NCBI RefSeq assembly: GCF_937960835.1
Contig: NZ_CALGPC010000016.1
Location: forward strand, 75,807-139,806
DNA: 64,000 nucleotides
Direction: 5' to 3'
Source: an uncultured Ferrovibrio sp.
Lineage (GTDB): Bacteria > Pseudomonadota > Alphaproteobacteria > Ferrovibrionales > Ferrovibrionaceae
Shown in pieces: positions 23,610 to 32,493 of this stretch. Numbering within the stretch: the stretch's first letter is position 1; every line of letters begins with the position of its first letter. Position numbers and translations under genes: made by a program. Below the pieces are notes generated by a model. It was not told where the DNA came from, made no database searches, and saw only the letters and a program-made list of their open reading frames with translations.

Positions 23610-25248
23610 ACAGATCACCGTTGGCGAACTTACCGCCCGTTTCCTGGAAGCCTGCGGCGTCGATACCGCCTTCGGCGTCATTTCCATCCATAACATGCCG
23701 ATCCTGGATGCCTTCGGCCGGCGCAATGCGATCCGGTTTGTGCCCAGCCGAGGCGAGGCTGGCGCGGTCAACATGGCGGATGCCTTTGCCCGCGTGCGGG
23801 GTCATCTCGGCGTGGCCGTCACCAGCACCGGCACGGCGGCCGGCAATGCCGCCGGCGCGATGGTCGAGGCACGGACGGCGGGCACGCCCTTGCTCCATAT
23901 CACCGGTCAGATCGAATTGCCGTATCTGGACCGTGGCTGGAGCTATATCCATGAGGCGCACGATCAGCCCGGCATGCTGAAGGCGGTGTCGAAGGCCTTT
24001 TTCCGGGTCTGGTCGCCCGACAGCGCACTGGGTGTTCTGCAGGAAGCCGTGCGCTGCGCTTTGACGGCGCCGACCGGTCCGGTCAGCGTGGAGATTCCCA
24101 TCGATGTGCAGGAGGCGCTGGTTCCGCTGCCTGCCAGTCTCGCGCCTCTGCCGGTCGTCGCTGCCGCACCGTCGGCGGCGGCCCTCGACGAACTGGCGGA
24201 TCGTCTGGCCACGGCCAAGCGTCCGCTGATCTGGCTGGGCGGCGGCGCTCGCCATGCCGGCGAGGAGGTGCGTGCGCTGGCCGATCTGGGCTTCATCGTG
24301 GTGACCAGCGTCCAGGGCCGAGGCATCCTGCCAGAGCAGGACGAGCGCAGCCTGGGTGCCTTCAACGTCTCTGCGCCGGTGGAGGATTTCTACAAGAGCT
24401 GCGATGCCTTGCTGGTTGTCGGCTCGCGTCTGCGCGGCAACGAGACGCTGAAATATAATCTCAAGCTGCCGCGGCCGTTGTATCAGATCGATGCAGACCC
24501 GCAGGCGCATGGCCGCGGTTATACCGCTGACTACTTCGTCGCCGGCGATGCCAAGCTGGCGCTGGCCGGCTTGGTGGCGCGTCTTAGCGGCCGGTCGAAG
24601 ATCGATCCACGCTTTGCCGCCGATGCCAGGAATGCCCGTGCCGCTGCCGAGAAGCAGCTGCGCGACAGTCTTGGCCCTTATGATGCCCTGGTCGCCGCCT
24701 TGCAGAAGGCGGTGCCATCGGATTTTGTCTGGGTGCGTGACGTGACCGTGTCGAACAGCACCTGGGGCAACCGCCTGCTGAAGATCGATGGTCCGCGCAA
24801 CGGCGTGCATGCGCTCGGCGGCGGCATCGGCATGGGCGCGGCGATGGGCGTGGGGGCTGCCCTGGCGGCGAATGGCCGCAAGACGGTGGCGCTTTCCGGC
24901 GATGGCGGCCTGATGCTCAATCTGGGCGAATTGGCCACCGCCGTGCAGGAAAATGCCGATCTGATGCTGATCGTCATGAATGACAATGGATATGGTGTCA
25001 TCCGCAATATCCAGGACGCCAAATTCGGCGGACGTCACTACTATGCCGACCTTCATACGCCGAGCTTTTCCGATCTTGCCAAGGCGCTGGGCTGGAAGCA
25101 TTACAGCCTGAGCAATATCGCCGATGCCGAAGCGCTGGTGGCGAAGGTCGCCGCCGAGGCGGGGCCGCGCATGCTGGAAGTTGACATGACGGCGATCGGC
25201 CCGTTTGCCAGCGCCTTCGCTGGTCCTCCGGTACGCAAAGCATCATGA
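23602..25248 (+). CDS. thiamine pyrophosphate-dependent enzyme, acetolactate synthase-like
   Basis: This 548-residue protein has the three-domain ThDP layout. The N-terminal domain has SRGEAGAVNMADAFAR, supplying the catalytic Glu. The central domain is Rossmann-like. The C-terminal domain has GDGGLMLNLGELAT followed about 20 residues later by NDNGYG, the GDG-to-N motif that binds ThDP and magnesium. ATG at 23602 was chosen because it begins at the family start; upstream in-frame codons belong to IclR sequence. Relatives include acetolactate synthase, benzoylformate decarboxylase and sulfoacetaldehyde acetyltransferase. A decarboxylation of a 2-oxo acid fits the pathway context, but the reaction is not settled. 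Confidence 0.88.
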   Translation: MPEQITVGELTARFLEACGVDTAFGVISIHNMPILDAFGRRNAIRFVPSRGEAGAVNMADAFARVRGHLGVAVTSTGTAAGNAAGAMVEARTAGTPLLHITGQIELPYLDRGWSYIHEAHDQPGMLKAVSKAFFRVWSPDSALGVLQEAVRCALTAPTGPVSVEIPIDVQEALVPLPASLAPLPVVAAAPSAAALDELADRLATAKRPLIWLGGGARHAGEEVRALADLGFIVVTSVQGRGILPEQDERSLGAFNVSAPVEDFYKSCDALLVVGSRLRGNETLKYNLKLPRPLYQIDADPQAHGRGYTADYFVAGDAKLALAGLVARLSGRSKIDPRFAADARNARAAAEKQLRDSLGPYDALVAALQKAVPSDFVWVRDVTVSNSTWGNRLLKIDGPRNGVHALGGGIGMGAAMGVGAALAANGRKTVALSGDGGLMLNLGELATAVQENADLMLIVMNDNGYGVIRNIQDAKFGGRHYYADLHTPSFSDLAKALGWKHYSLSNIADAEALVAKVAAEAGPRMLEVDMTAIGPFASAFAGPPVRKAS

Positions 25249-26042
25249 CTCCCCGAATCCTGCTCATCGGCCACGGCGCCATTGCCGCAGAGGTCCGTCG
25301 CCACGCCGCGCAAAGCGGTGCGTACGAGATCGGCGCCGTCCTGGTGCGGCCGGAAAAGGTGGCGGCGGTCGCTGCGGAGCTGAAAACGGTTCCGGTGATC
25401 GGCGATCTGGCGGAATTGAAGTTCAAGCCCCGGGTCGCCGTGGAATGCGCCAGCCATTCTGCGGTCCGGCAATATGGTCCGGCGCTGCTGCGCCAGGGGA
25501 TCGATCTGATCACGGCGTCAATCGGCGCCCTGGCCGACGATCACCTCCGCAGTCAATTGCAGGAGGCTGCGCTGGAAGGCGGCAGCCAGCTGATTCTTCC
25601 CGCGGGCGCCGTTCCCGGTATCGATGCACTGAATGCCGCATTGATCGGAGGCCTTGACGAGGTGTCCTACACCTCGCGCAAGCCGCCATCTGCATGGCGC
25701 GGCACGCCAGCGGAGCAGGCCGTTGCGCTCGATGACCTGACCGCACCGGCCGTGCACTATCGCGGCACTGCCCGTGCCGCCGCGAAGGATTATCCCAAGA
25801 ACGCCAATGTTGCGGCAACAGTGGCGCTGGCCTCCCTCGGCTTGGATCGCACCGAGGTCCAGATGATCGCGGACCCGGCCATCTCGGATAACATTCACGA
25901 GATCACGGCGCGAGGCGCATTCGGTGAAATGCACCTCACGATCAAAGGCCGGCCATTGGCCAGCAATCCGAAGACTTCGTCATTGGCGGCATACAGTACC
26001 ATACGAGCCATCCTCAACAGGATCCGCCCGTTTGCCATTTGA
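25245..26042 (+). CDS. nadX: aspartate dehydrogenase family protein
   Basis: The 265-residue protein has a Rossmann N-terminus (LLIGHGAIAAEV), the VECASHSAVRQYG strand-helix, and a C-terminal domain with LPAGAVPGIDAL, YPKNANVAATVAL and NIHEITARG. The last two are diagnostic of L-aspartate dehydrogenase (DUF108). It overlaps the ThDP gene by four bases and is the last gene of module B. It normally interconverts aspartate and iminoaspartate or oxaloacetate using NAD(P). Placed in a catabolic operon with RidA, it may use an amino or imino acid intermediate, or recycle released ammonia. The symbol is by family. Confidence 0.88.
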   Translation: MTPRILLIGHGAIAAEVRRHAAQSGAYEIGAVLVRPEKVAAVAAELKTVPVIGDLAELKFKPRVAVECASHSAVRQYGPALLRQGIDLITASIGALADDHLRSQLQEAALEGGSQLILPAGAVPGIDALNAALIGGLDEVSYTSRKPPSAWRGTPAEQAVALDDLTAPAVHYRGTARAAAKDYPKNANVAATVALASLGLDRTEVQMIADPAISDNIHEITARGAFGEMHLTIKGRPLASNPKTSSLAAYSTIRAILNRIRPFAI

Positions 26043-26110
26043 TATTCTAAGCAGCGGGCATCCGGACCGACGAATCTGATCTCGAAAAATAAAGACAAGC
26101 GAGAACCAAA

Positions 26111-28345
26111 ATGGCTATTGCGCTGGCCTCCCGGCTGAGTATCCGAACCCGCATCTTCGGCGGATTTTCCCTTCTCATCCTGCTCCTCGTCGTCATCGCG
26201 GCGGCAGGACTGAACGCCATCGATAAAGGCACGGCATCCTTTCTGGCCTTCGACCGCGCCTCGGACCGTATGATGGATCTGGCCGGGATCGAGCGGAACA
26301 TCATGGCCTTGAGCCGCACGGCGGCCTGGGCCGTGGAGACCGGCGACGAGGCGGCGCATAACGAAGCACGCAGCCTGATCGCCTCCATTGCACAGCCTCT
26401 GGAGCGGATTCTGACGGAACAGGGCGGCGATGCGCAGACGGCTGTTTTGCAGAATGTCGTCGAACAGCTTCGGCACTATGGAGACAATCTCAATCAGGCG
26501 ATCGACCTGCGGCGTCAGCGCAACCGTCTTTATGTCGAACGCCTGGTACCGGCCGCCGAGAAGATTTATTTCGAAATCTACGAAATGCTGGAAAATGCCG
26601 CTTTTGGCGGCTCGCGGCAGCTGGCCCTCATCGCCGGGACGAATGATGCCATCGTTCAACTGATCGTCGCGGTCGACCAATATTTGATCAGTCAGGAACA
26701 AGAGGCCTATGCCCAGATTGGCCTGCGCGCAAACGATGTGAAGGCGCGTCTGCGCAATCTCCGGGAGCGCCTGCAAGGCGAGGAAAAGCGCAGCGCGGAA
26801 AACATCACCGCCACGGCAGAACAGTATGTCGCAACCATCGACGAAATGACGGCTGCGGTGGAGGCGATGCGCAACCTTGTGCAGGGCAAGATGGCGCAGC
26901 AGGCAGAAAGCATGATCCGCCAGTTGGCGGAGGCCCGCACGGGTGAAGCGGCACGGTTCGACGCGGTCTATGATGAGTCAGCCGCCGTGTTTGCCACGAT
27001 GCTGCACCTGATCCTGATCGTCGGCGGAATTGCCGTCCTGATCGGCATCGTTATGGCCGTGCTGACAGGGCGGTCGCTCACTGTGCCGGTGGCGCGTCTT
27101 ACCGCTGTCATGGCTCACCTGGCGGGCGGCAATCGCGATATTGAGGTTTACGGCCGGGATCGCCGCGACGAATTCGGCCGCATGGCCGAGGCGGTGCAGG
27201 TCTTCAAGGACAACATGATCGCCCGCGACGCGGCGGAGGCCGAGATCGCCCGGCAACGGGAGGCTTCCGAGCAGCGGCGCATTGCACGCGAGGCGCAGGA
27301 GGCGGCAGCCGGCGCGGAAATTGCCGCCTTGGTCAACCGCCTTGCCGATGGTGATCTTGCAGATCGTCTGGATGAGAACGGCAAGGACGGTTTCTTCCTG
27401 ACCGTCAGCCGCGAAATCAACCGCCTGGCCGGCACATTGGAAGCGATGATCCGCGACATGGCCAATGTCATGGCCGCTATCGCTGCCGGTGATCTGACCC
27501 GGCGTGTGGAGACAACCTATCACGGTCTTTATGGCGAGTTGCGGGATAGCGTCAACCGGACCAGCGCCATGCTGGCGCAAGCCCTGCAGCAGATCGGCAA
27601 TGCCGCCCAGACAGTGCGGGATGTTTCCGCCGAAATCTCGGCCGGCAGTCAGGATCTGTCGCAGCGGACCGAAAGCCAGGCGTCGGCACTCGAACAGACC
27701 GCTGCCTCGATGCACGAAGTGACCGCAACGGTCAATCAGAATGCCGCCAATGCCGAGGAGGCTAATCGTCTCGCCGCCGCAGCACGGGATATTGCCAGCA
27801 AGGGCGGCGGGATCGTCAGCCAGGCTGTCGATGCGATGAAGGATATCGAAGACAGCGCGCGCAGAATTTCTGATATTATCAGCCTGATAGACGAGATCGC
27901 ATTCCAGACCAATCTTCTGGCCTTGAATGCATCGGTCGAAGCTGCGCGGGCTGGTGAGGCCGGCAAGGGCTTTGCCGTGGTGGCGCAGGAGGTGCGGGCG
28001 CTGGCGCAAAGATCGGCCGGCGCCTCGAAGGAGATCAAGGAGCTCATCCAGGCCTCCAATGGCCAGGTCAAGACGGGGGCGATACTGGTCAATCAGGCGG
28101 GCGCGTCGCTGACCGAGATCGTCGCTGCGGTAAAGAAGGTGAGCGACATTGTGGCGGAGATCGCTGCCGCCTCGGTGGAGCAGGCGCGCAGCCTTCAGGA
28201 GGTCAATGCCGCCGTCATCAGTATGGACGAGATGACGCAACGTAACGGCGCTCTGGTCGAGCAGACCAGCGCATCAGCTCAATCGATGGCCCAGCAGGCG
28301 GAGACGCTGGCCGAGCTGCTGGCCCATTTCCGGTTGTCGCATTAA
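26111..28345 (+). CDS. methyl-accepting chemotaxis protein
   Basis: The 744-residue chemoreceptor has a short cytoplasmic N-terminus and TM1 about 16-40. A long helical periplasmic sensor follows (about 45-295, rich in heptad-like Gln/Glu/Arg). TM2 is about 297-322 (LILIVGGIAVLIGIVMAVL). A HAMP domain is next, with a second HAMP-like segment (VNRLADGDLADRL), and then the MA signalling domain with the conserved hairpin tip (EIAFQTNLLALNASVEAARAG). No C-terminal pentapeptide for CheR/CheB tethering is seen; it ends LLAHFRLSH. It directly follows the catabolic operon after 68 bases and may steer the cell towards the pathway's substrate. Confidence 0.95.
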   Translation: MAIALASRLSIRTRIFGGFSLLILLLVVIAAAGLNAIDKGTASFLAFDRASDRMMDLAGIERNIMALSRTAAWAVETGDEAAHNEARSLIASIAQPLERILTEQGGDAQTAVLQNVVEQLRHYGDNLNQAIDLRRQRNRLYVERLVPAAEKIYFEIYEMLENAAFGGSRQLALIAGTNDAIVQLIVAVDQYLISQEQEAYAQIGLRANDVKARLRNLRERLQGEEKRSAENITATAEQYVATIDEMTAAVEAMRNLVQGKMAQQAESMIRQLAEARTGEAARFDAVYDESAAVFATMLHLILIVGGIAVLIGIVMAVLTGRSLTVPVARLTAVMAHLAGGNRDIEVYGRDRRDEFGRMAEAVQVFKDNMIARDAAEAEIARQREASEQRRIAREAQEAAAGAEIAALVNRLADGDLADRLDENGKDGFFLTVSREINRLAGTLEAMIRDMANVMAAIAAGDLTRRVETTYHGLYGELRDSVNRTSAMLAQALQQIGNAAQTVRDVSAEISAGSQDLSQRTESQASALEQTAASMHEVTATVNQNAANAEEANRLAAAARDIASKGGGIVSQAVDAMKDIEDSARRISDIISLIDEIAFQTNLLALNASVEAARAGEAGKGFAVVAQEVRALAQRSAGASKEIKELIQASNGQVKTGAILVNQAGASLTEIVAAVKKVSDIVAEIAAASVEQARSLQEVNAAVISMDEMTQRNGALVEQTSASAQSMAQQAETLAELLAHFRLSH

Positions 28346-28401
28346 TTCTCCGCCTTCGCCCGCAACGCCCGTCGGATGACGGTTGGCTGACCGGCGCCGA
28401 A

Positions 28402-30084
28402 TTACGCCACGGCTGACGGCATTGCCGCCTTCCTGCGCTCTTCGTCCTGCAGCACGCGCCACAAAATCTTTCCGCTGCCCGATTTCGGCAGGCTGTCGGC
28501 AAAGGTGATGATGCGCGGCACCTTGTAAGCCGCCATGCGCTCGCGGCACCAGGCCTGAATGCTTTCCGGCGTTAGATCCGTGGCGTCGTCCTTGGGCACG
28601 ATCACCGCCTTCACCGTCTCGCCGCGATGCGCATCAGGGGCTGCAATGATGCAGACCTCGCGGATGCCCGGATGGGCATACATCATGCCTTCGATCTCGG
28701 TCGGCCAGACCTTGAAGCCTGATGCATTGATCATGCGCTTCAGCCGATCGACCAGGAAGAAATAGCCTTCCTCGTCGTAATAGCCGAGATCGCCGGTGCG
28801 GAAGAAGCGTTTGCCGTCGCGCTCAAAGAACACCGCCGCCGTTTCCTCCGGCCGGTTCCAGTAGCCGAGAAAGATCTGCGGTCCGGAGACGACGATCTCG
28901 CCGGTCTCGTTGGGGCCGAGTTCTTCCATCGTGTCCGGGTTGATCACGCGCGAATCGACATCGAAGATCGGAATGCCTAGGCATTGCGGTTTCGGCCGCT
29001 CATGCGGATTGATATGCGTCGCCGCAATCGTCTCCGACAGCCCGTAGCCTTCGATATAGTCCAGCCCGGTCAGTTCCTTCAGCTTGGCCGCCACAGGACC
29101 AGGCATCGCCGCGCCGCCGCCGCCGATGCCGGTCAGGCTGGACAGATCGAAGGAAGCAACCTCGGGGTCGGACAGGAAATCGATCGCCATGGTGGTGATG
29201 CTGCGCCATTGCGTCACCCGATGCCGGCGGATCAGCTCGGCCGCCGTGCGCCGATCCCAGCGGGTCATCATCACCATGGTCGCGCCGGCAAAAATCGGCG
29301 TGTTCATCGAATTCTGCATGCCGGTGACATGGAACAGCGGCAGGGTCACCAGATGCACCGCCTCGGGCGAGCCAGGCTTCCAGGCGACATAGGCGAACAG
29401 GGTCGCCGTGACGCTGCGGATCGAATGCAGACAGCCTTTCGGCGCGCCGGTCGTGCCGGAGGAATAGGGCAGAACGCACCAGTCATCCGGCGTTGCGCGA
29501 TGCGGGCCTGCTTCCAGTCCTGCTGCCAGTGCATCCATCCACGCTACCGCACCGGCGGCGCTGACCGCGATCCGCGGTGCCGCCACCACATCCGGCAAGG
29601 CCAGATCGGTTTGCTCGCGCACATAATCGCCATAGGCAGCGATGATTGCGTGTTGCAGCAATCCGCTGTCCAGCAGCGGCTTTGCGAATTCGAAAATCTC
29701 CTGGCCGCAGACAATTGTGCTGGCGCCGGTATCGCTGGCGATATGGCGCAGCTCTTCCGTCCGGCTCATCGGGTTGACCGGCACGACCACGGCGGTCAGC
29801 CGCTGGATGGCGTAATAGGCGATGACGAATTGCGGGCTGTTCTGCATGTAGAGCAGCACGCGATCGGCCTTCTTCACGCCGCAGGCTTTTTCCAGATAGC
29901 CCGCCAGCCGGCCCACATCGCGCTGCAGCGCCGCGTAAGTGAGCGGCGTGCCGTAATAGAGAATCGCGGCCTTGTGCGGAAAGCGCCGCGCCGAGATGGC
30001 AAGGTTCTCATAAAGGCTTGTTTCCGGCAGCGTCAGGTGGCGCGGCACGCCCTGGGGCCAGACGGCAAAATGCCGATCGAACAT
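28402..30084 (-). CDS. AMP-dependent synthetase and ligase (acyl-CoA synthetase)
   Basis: The 560-residue adenylate-forming enzyme has the ATP-binding motif LPYSSGTTGAPKG, the GYGLSE motif, and FFRTGDLGYYDEEGYFFLVDR in the hinge before the small C-terminal domain. The adenylation Lys is expected in LPKSGSGKILWR near the end. It matches medium- or long-chain, or aromatic, acyl-CoA ligases. It is encoded downstream of the third IclR gene on the same strand after a 152-base gap with a hairpin. It could activate an aromatic or fatty acid. The substrate is not clear. Confidence 0.92.
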   Translation of the reverse strand: MFDRHFAVWPQGVPRHLTLPETSLYENLAISARRFPHKAAILYYGTPLTYAALQRDVGRLAGYLEKACGVKKADRVLLYMQNSPQFVIAYYAIQRLTAVVVPVNPMSRTEELRHIASDTGASTIVCGQEIFEFAKPLLDSGLLQHAIIAAYGDYVREQTDLALPDVVAAPRIAVSAAGAVAWMDALAAGLEAGPHRATPDDWCVLPYSSGTTGAPKGCLHSIRSVTATLFAYVAWKPGSPEAVHLVTLPLFHVTGMQNSMNTPIFAGATMVMMTRWDRRTAAELIRRHRVTQWRSITTMAIDFLSDPEVASFDLSSLTGIGGGGAAMPGPVAAKLKELTGLDYIEGYGLSETIAATHINPHERPKPQCLGIPIFDVDSRVINPDTMEELGPNETGEIVVSGPQIFLGYWNRPEETAAVFFERDGKRFFRTGDLGYYDEEGYFFLVDRLKRMINASGFKVWPTEIEGMMYAHPGIREVCIIAAPDAHRGETVKAVIVPKDDATDLTPESIQAWCRERMAAYKVPRIITFADSLPKSGSGKILWRVLQDEERRKAAMPSAVA

Positions 30085-30170
30085 GGGGCTTCCTCCGTTT
30101 ATGCCGCCATGGTCGGCATTTTTGCACGCGGCTTCAACGGCTAATTTGGTGTTTGCGAAGCATCCTCGTT

Positions 30171-30192
30171 ATGCCCGGGGCCGGCCCGGCAT
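30171..30192. repeat. GC-rich inverted repeat between IclR and ligase genes
   Basis: A 22-base imperfect palindrome begins ATGCCCGGGG and ends CCCGGCAT, with a central GGCC. It is intergenic and resembles the short palindromic elements scattered through alphaproteobacterial genomes. No T-run follows on the minus strand, so it is not a clear terminator. Confidence 0.4.
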
Positions 30193-30236
30193 CCTGCGCT
30201 GGATGGCGAAAGGTCAGCGGATGATGCCCTCCTTGG

Positions 30237-31037
30237 CTAAACCACCCGTTCCTTCAGATCCTGCGCGGCCTGCAGCAGCGCGGGCAGGAAGGCCTCCTTC
30301 ATCTGCTTCGGCGTGGCGCGTTCGACCCGCACACCGACATTCAGCGCCGCCACCACGCGGCCGTCGAAGCGGCGCACCGGCACGGCCAGCGAGCGGAAGC
30401 CAAGCTCGGCCTCCTGGTCAGCCAGCGCATAACCATCGCGCGCCGCTTTCTCGATGATCTTCTTCAGCTCAGCCCTGCCGGTCACCGTCTTCGGCGTCAG
30501 CGGTTTCAGCGCCACGGTGCCGAGATACGCATCGCGCTGATCGGCATTCATGCCCGCAATCAGCACGCGGCCCAAAGCCGAACAGAAGGCCGGCACACGG
30601 AAACCGATACCCGGTGCCGAAGACATGAAGCGCGGCGGCGAGGCATGCGCCACCATCACCGCATCGCTGCCATCCAGCACGGCCGCCGAACAGGCTTCAT
30701 TTAGATCGCGGCAAAGCTGGTCGCAGGTCTGCTGCAGCGCCGTCGCATTGCCGCTGGAGCCCAGAAACGCGCCGGCAAGCTGCAGCACTTTCGGCGTCAG
30801 GCGGAACAGCCGTCCGTCGCTTTCCAGATAACCAAGCTGCTCCAGCGTATAGAGCGCGCGGCGCACGGTGGCGCGCGGCAGATCCACCTGGCGCGCCACA
30901 TCGCTCAAGGTCATCTGGCGCTTATCTGCGTCGAAAGCGGACAGAATGCTCAATCCGCGGGCAAGCGCTTCCAGAAAATCCGGGCCATAGCCGCTCAGGC
31001 GGCGTTTTTCTGCATCGATACTGCGAAGGCGGGCCAT
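30237..31037 (-). CDS. IclR-family transcriptional regulator (PcaR/PobR-like)
   Basis: This 266-residue regulator has an N-terminal helix-turn-helix (MTLSDVARQVDLPRATVRRAL) preceded by FLEALARGLSIL, the PcaR/PcaU/PobR signature, and a C-terminal effector domain. ATG 31037 is preferred over an in-frame start at 31130, because the extra 31 residues would overlap the divergent Rieske start and the operator. A PcaR-like operator lies 52-70 bases away at 31089-31107. It probably regulates the divergent Rieske operon in response to an aromatic acid. Confidence 0.9.
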   Translation of the reverse strand: MARLRSIDAEKRRLSGYGPDFLEALARGLSILSAFDADKRQMTLSDVARQVDLPRATVRRALYTLEQLGYLESDGRLFRLTPKVLQLAGAFLGSSGNATALQQTCDQLCRDLNEACSAAVLDGSDAVMVAHASPPRFMSSAPGIGFRVPAFCSALGRVLIAGMNADQRDAYLGTVALKPLTPKTVTGRAELKKIIEKAARDGYALADQEAELGFRSLAVPVRRFDGRVVAALNVGVRVERATPKQMKEAFLPALLQAAQDLKERVV

Positions 31038-31088
31038 TGCGGATTTATCGCCTTGTCGCAATTTGGCGGCAAGGGTAAAATCGCACAC

Positions 31089-31107
31089 ATGTTCGTTAAT
31101 CGGACAT
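31089..31107. promoter_or_regulatory. PcaR/PobR-type operator
   Basis: ATGTTCG (31089-31095), TTAAT, CGGACAT (31101-31107) forms an inverted repeat with one mismatch per arm. Its core GTTCGTTAATCGGAC is very close to the PcaU/PobR-type consensus GTTCGATAATCGCAC as I recall it. It lies 16 bases upstream of the Rieske start and in the divergent region with the IclR gene. Confidence 0.7.
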
Positions 31108-31122
31108 AAAGGGAGGCGCGCC

Positions 31123-32454
31123 ATGACCACCCACGATCAGAACATGCGCATGACTCTGGTCGGGCCGGACAAGCCAGCGGGCAGGCTGCTGCGCCGCTAC
31201 TGGCAGCCGGTGGCGCTGATCGAGGAACTGGACGAGCAGCGCCCGGTCCGCGCCGTGAAGGTGCTGGGGCAGGATTTCGTCCTCTTCCGCGACGAGCAGG
31301 GGCGCTACGGCCTGCTGGATCGCGATTGCCCGCATCGCGGCACCGATCTCGCCTTCGGCCGGCCCGAGGATGGCGGCCTGCGCTGCCCCTTCCATGGCTG
31401 GCTGTTCGATGTCGCCGGTCGCTGCCTGGAAACCCCGGCCGAGCCGGAAGGCAGCAGGCTCTGCCAGCGCATCAGGCAGAAGAGCTATCCGGTCGTTCTG
31501 AAAAGCGGGATTCTGTTCGCTTATCTGGGTGAGGGCGATCCACCGGCTTTCGCCGATCTCGATTGCTTCATTGCACCCGACAGCCATGTCTTCGCCTTCA
31601 AGGGCCATATTGCCTGCAACTGGCTGCAGGCGCTGGAGGTCGGCATCGATCCGGCGCATGCCTCCTTCCTGCATCGCTTCTTCGAGGATGAAGATCCGGG
31701 CGCCAATTACGGCCGGCAGTTCCGTGCAACCTCTGCCGATTCCGACATGCCGATGACCAAGGTGCTGCGTGAATTCGCCCGCCCGCAGATCGAAATCGAG
31801 CGCACCGATTACGGCATGCGGCTTTTCGCGCTGCGCCAGATCAGCGAACGCTCAACCCATGTCCGCGTCACCAATCTGCTGTTCCCGCAGGCTTTTGTCA
31901 TTCCGCTGTCGGCCGAGATGACGATCACGCAATGGCATGTGCCGGTCGATGATGTGAACTGCTACTGGTATGCGATCTTCACCAGCTTCGGCGCGCCGGT
32001 CGACAAGGCGCAGATGCGCGCCCAGCGGCTGGAGCTCTACACCTTGCCCGATTACATGCCGCGGCTGAACAAGAGCAACAATTACGGCTTCGATCCGCTG
32101 CAACAGAAGACCCAGACCTATACCGGCATGGGTTTCGACATCAACGTGCACGATCAGTGGGCGGTGGAAAGCCAGGGACCGATCCAGGACCGCACGCGCG
32201 AACATCTGGGCAGCACCGACAAGGCGATCATCAACTACCGCTCCATGCTGATGAAGGCCATCGACCAGGTCGAGAAAGGCGAAGAACGCCCTCTGATGGT
32301 GCTCAGTGAGGCCGAGGCGCGCCGCATCCGCGGCCCGATCACCGTCGATGGCATTGCTGCCACCACCGATTGGCAGGCATACTGGCGCGACGTCGACGCG
32401 CGCAAGCGGCAGAACGCGCCCTGGAAGGCGCCGATGCCGCAGGCGGCAGAATGA
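31123..32454 (+). CDS. Rieske [2Fe-2S] aromatic ring-hydroxylating oxygenase, phthalate-dioxygenase-like
   Basis: The 443-residue oxygenase alpha subunit has Rieske ligands Cys69/His71 (DCPHRG) and Cys88/His91 (CPFHG). The catalytic iron motif VGIDPAHASFLH gives Asp176, His179 and His184. Length and the long C-terminal extension (about residues 300-440) resemble phthalate 4,5-dioxygenase oxygenase and related homomultimeric enzymes. ATG 31123 has a GGGAGG ribosome site; an in-frame start at 31063 would include the operator. It is not a close paralogue of the other two Rieske proteins. It is followed after 39 bases by the glutamine-synthetase-like gene, and no reductase gene is adjacent. Confidence 0.93.
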   Translation: MTTHDQNMRMTLVGPDKPAGRLLRRYWQPVALIEELDEQRPVRAVKVLGQDFVLFRDEQGRYGLLDRDCPHRGTDLAFGRPEDGGLRCPFHGWLFDVAGRCLETPAEPEGSRLCQRIRQKSYPVVLKSGILFAYLGEGDPPAFADLDCFIAPDSHVFAFKGHIACNWLQALEVGIDPAHASFLHRFFEDEDPGANYGRQFRATSADSDMPMTKVLREFARPQIEIERTDYGMRLFALRQISERSTHVRVTNLLFPQAFVIPLSAEMTITQWHVPVDDVNCYWYAIFTSFGAPVDKAQMRAQRLELYTLPDYMPRLNKSNNYGFDPLQQKTQTYTGMGFDINVHDQWAVESQGPIQDRTREHLGSTDKAIINYRSMLMKAIDQVEKGEERPLMVLSEAEARRIRGPITVDGIAATTDWQAYWRDVDARKRQNAPWKAPMPQAAE

Positions 32455-32493
32455 TCCAGGCGGCAGACGGCCGGTCTGAGAACGGAGGCGCTT

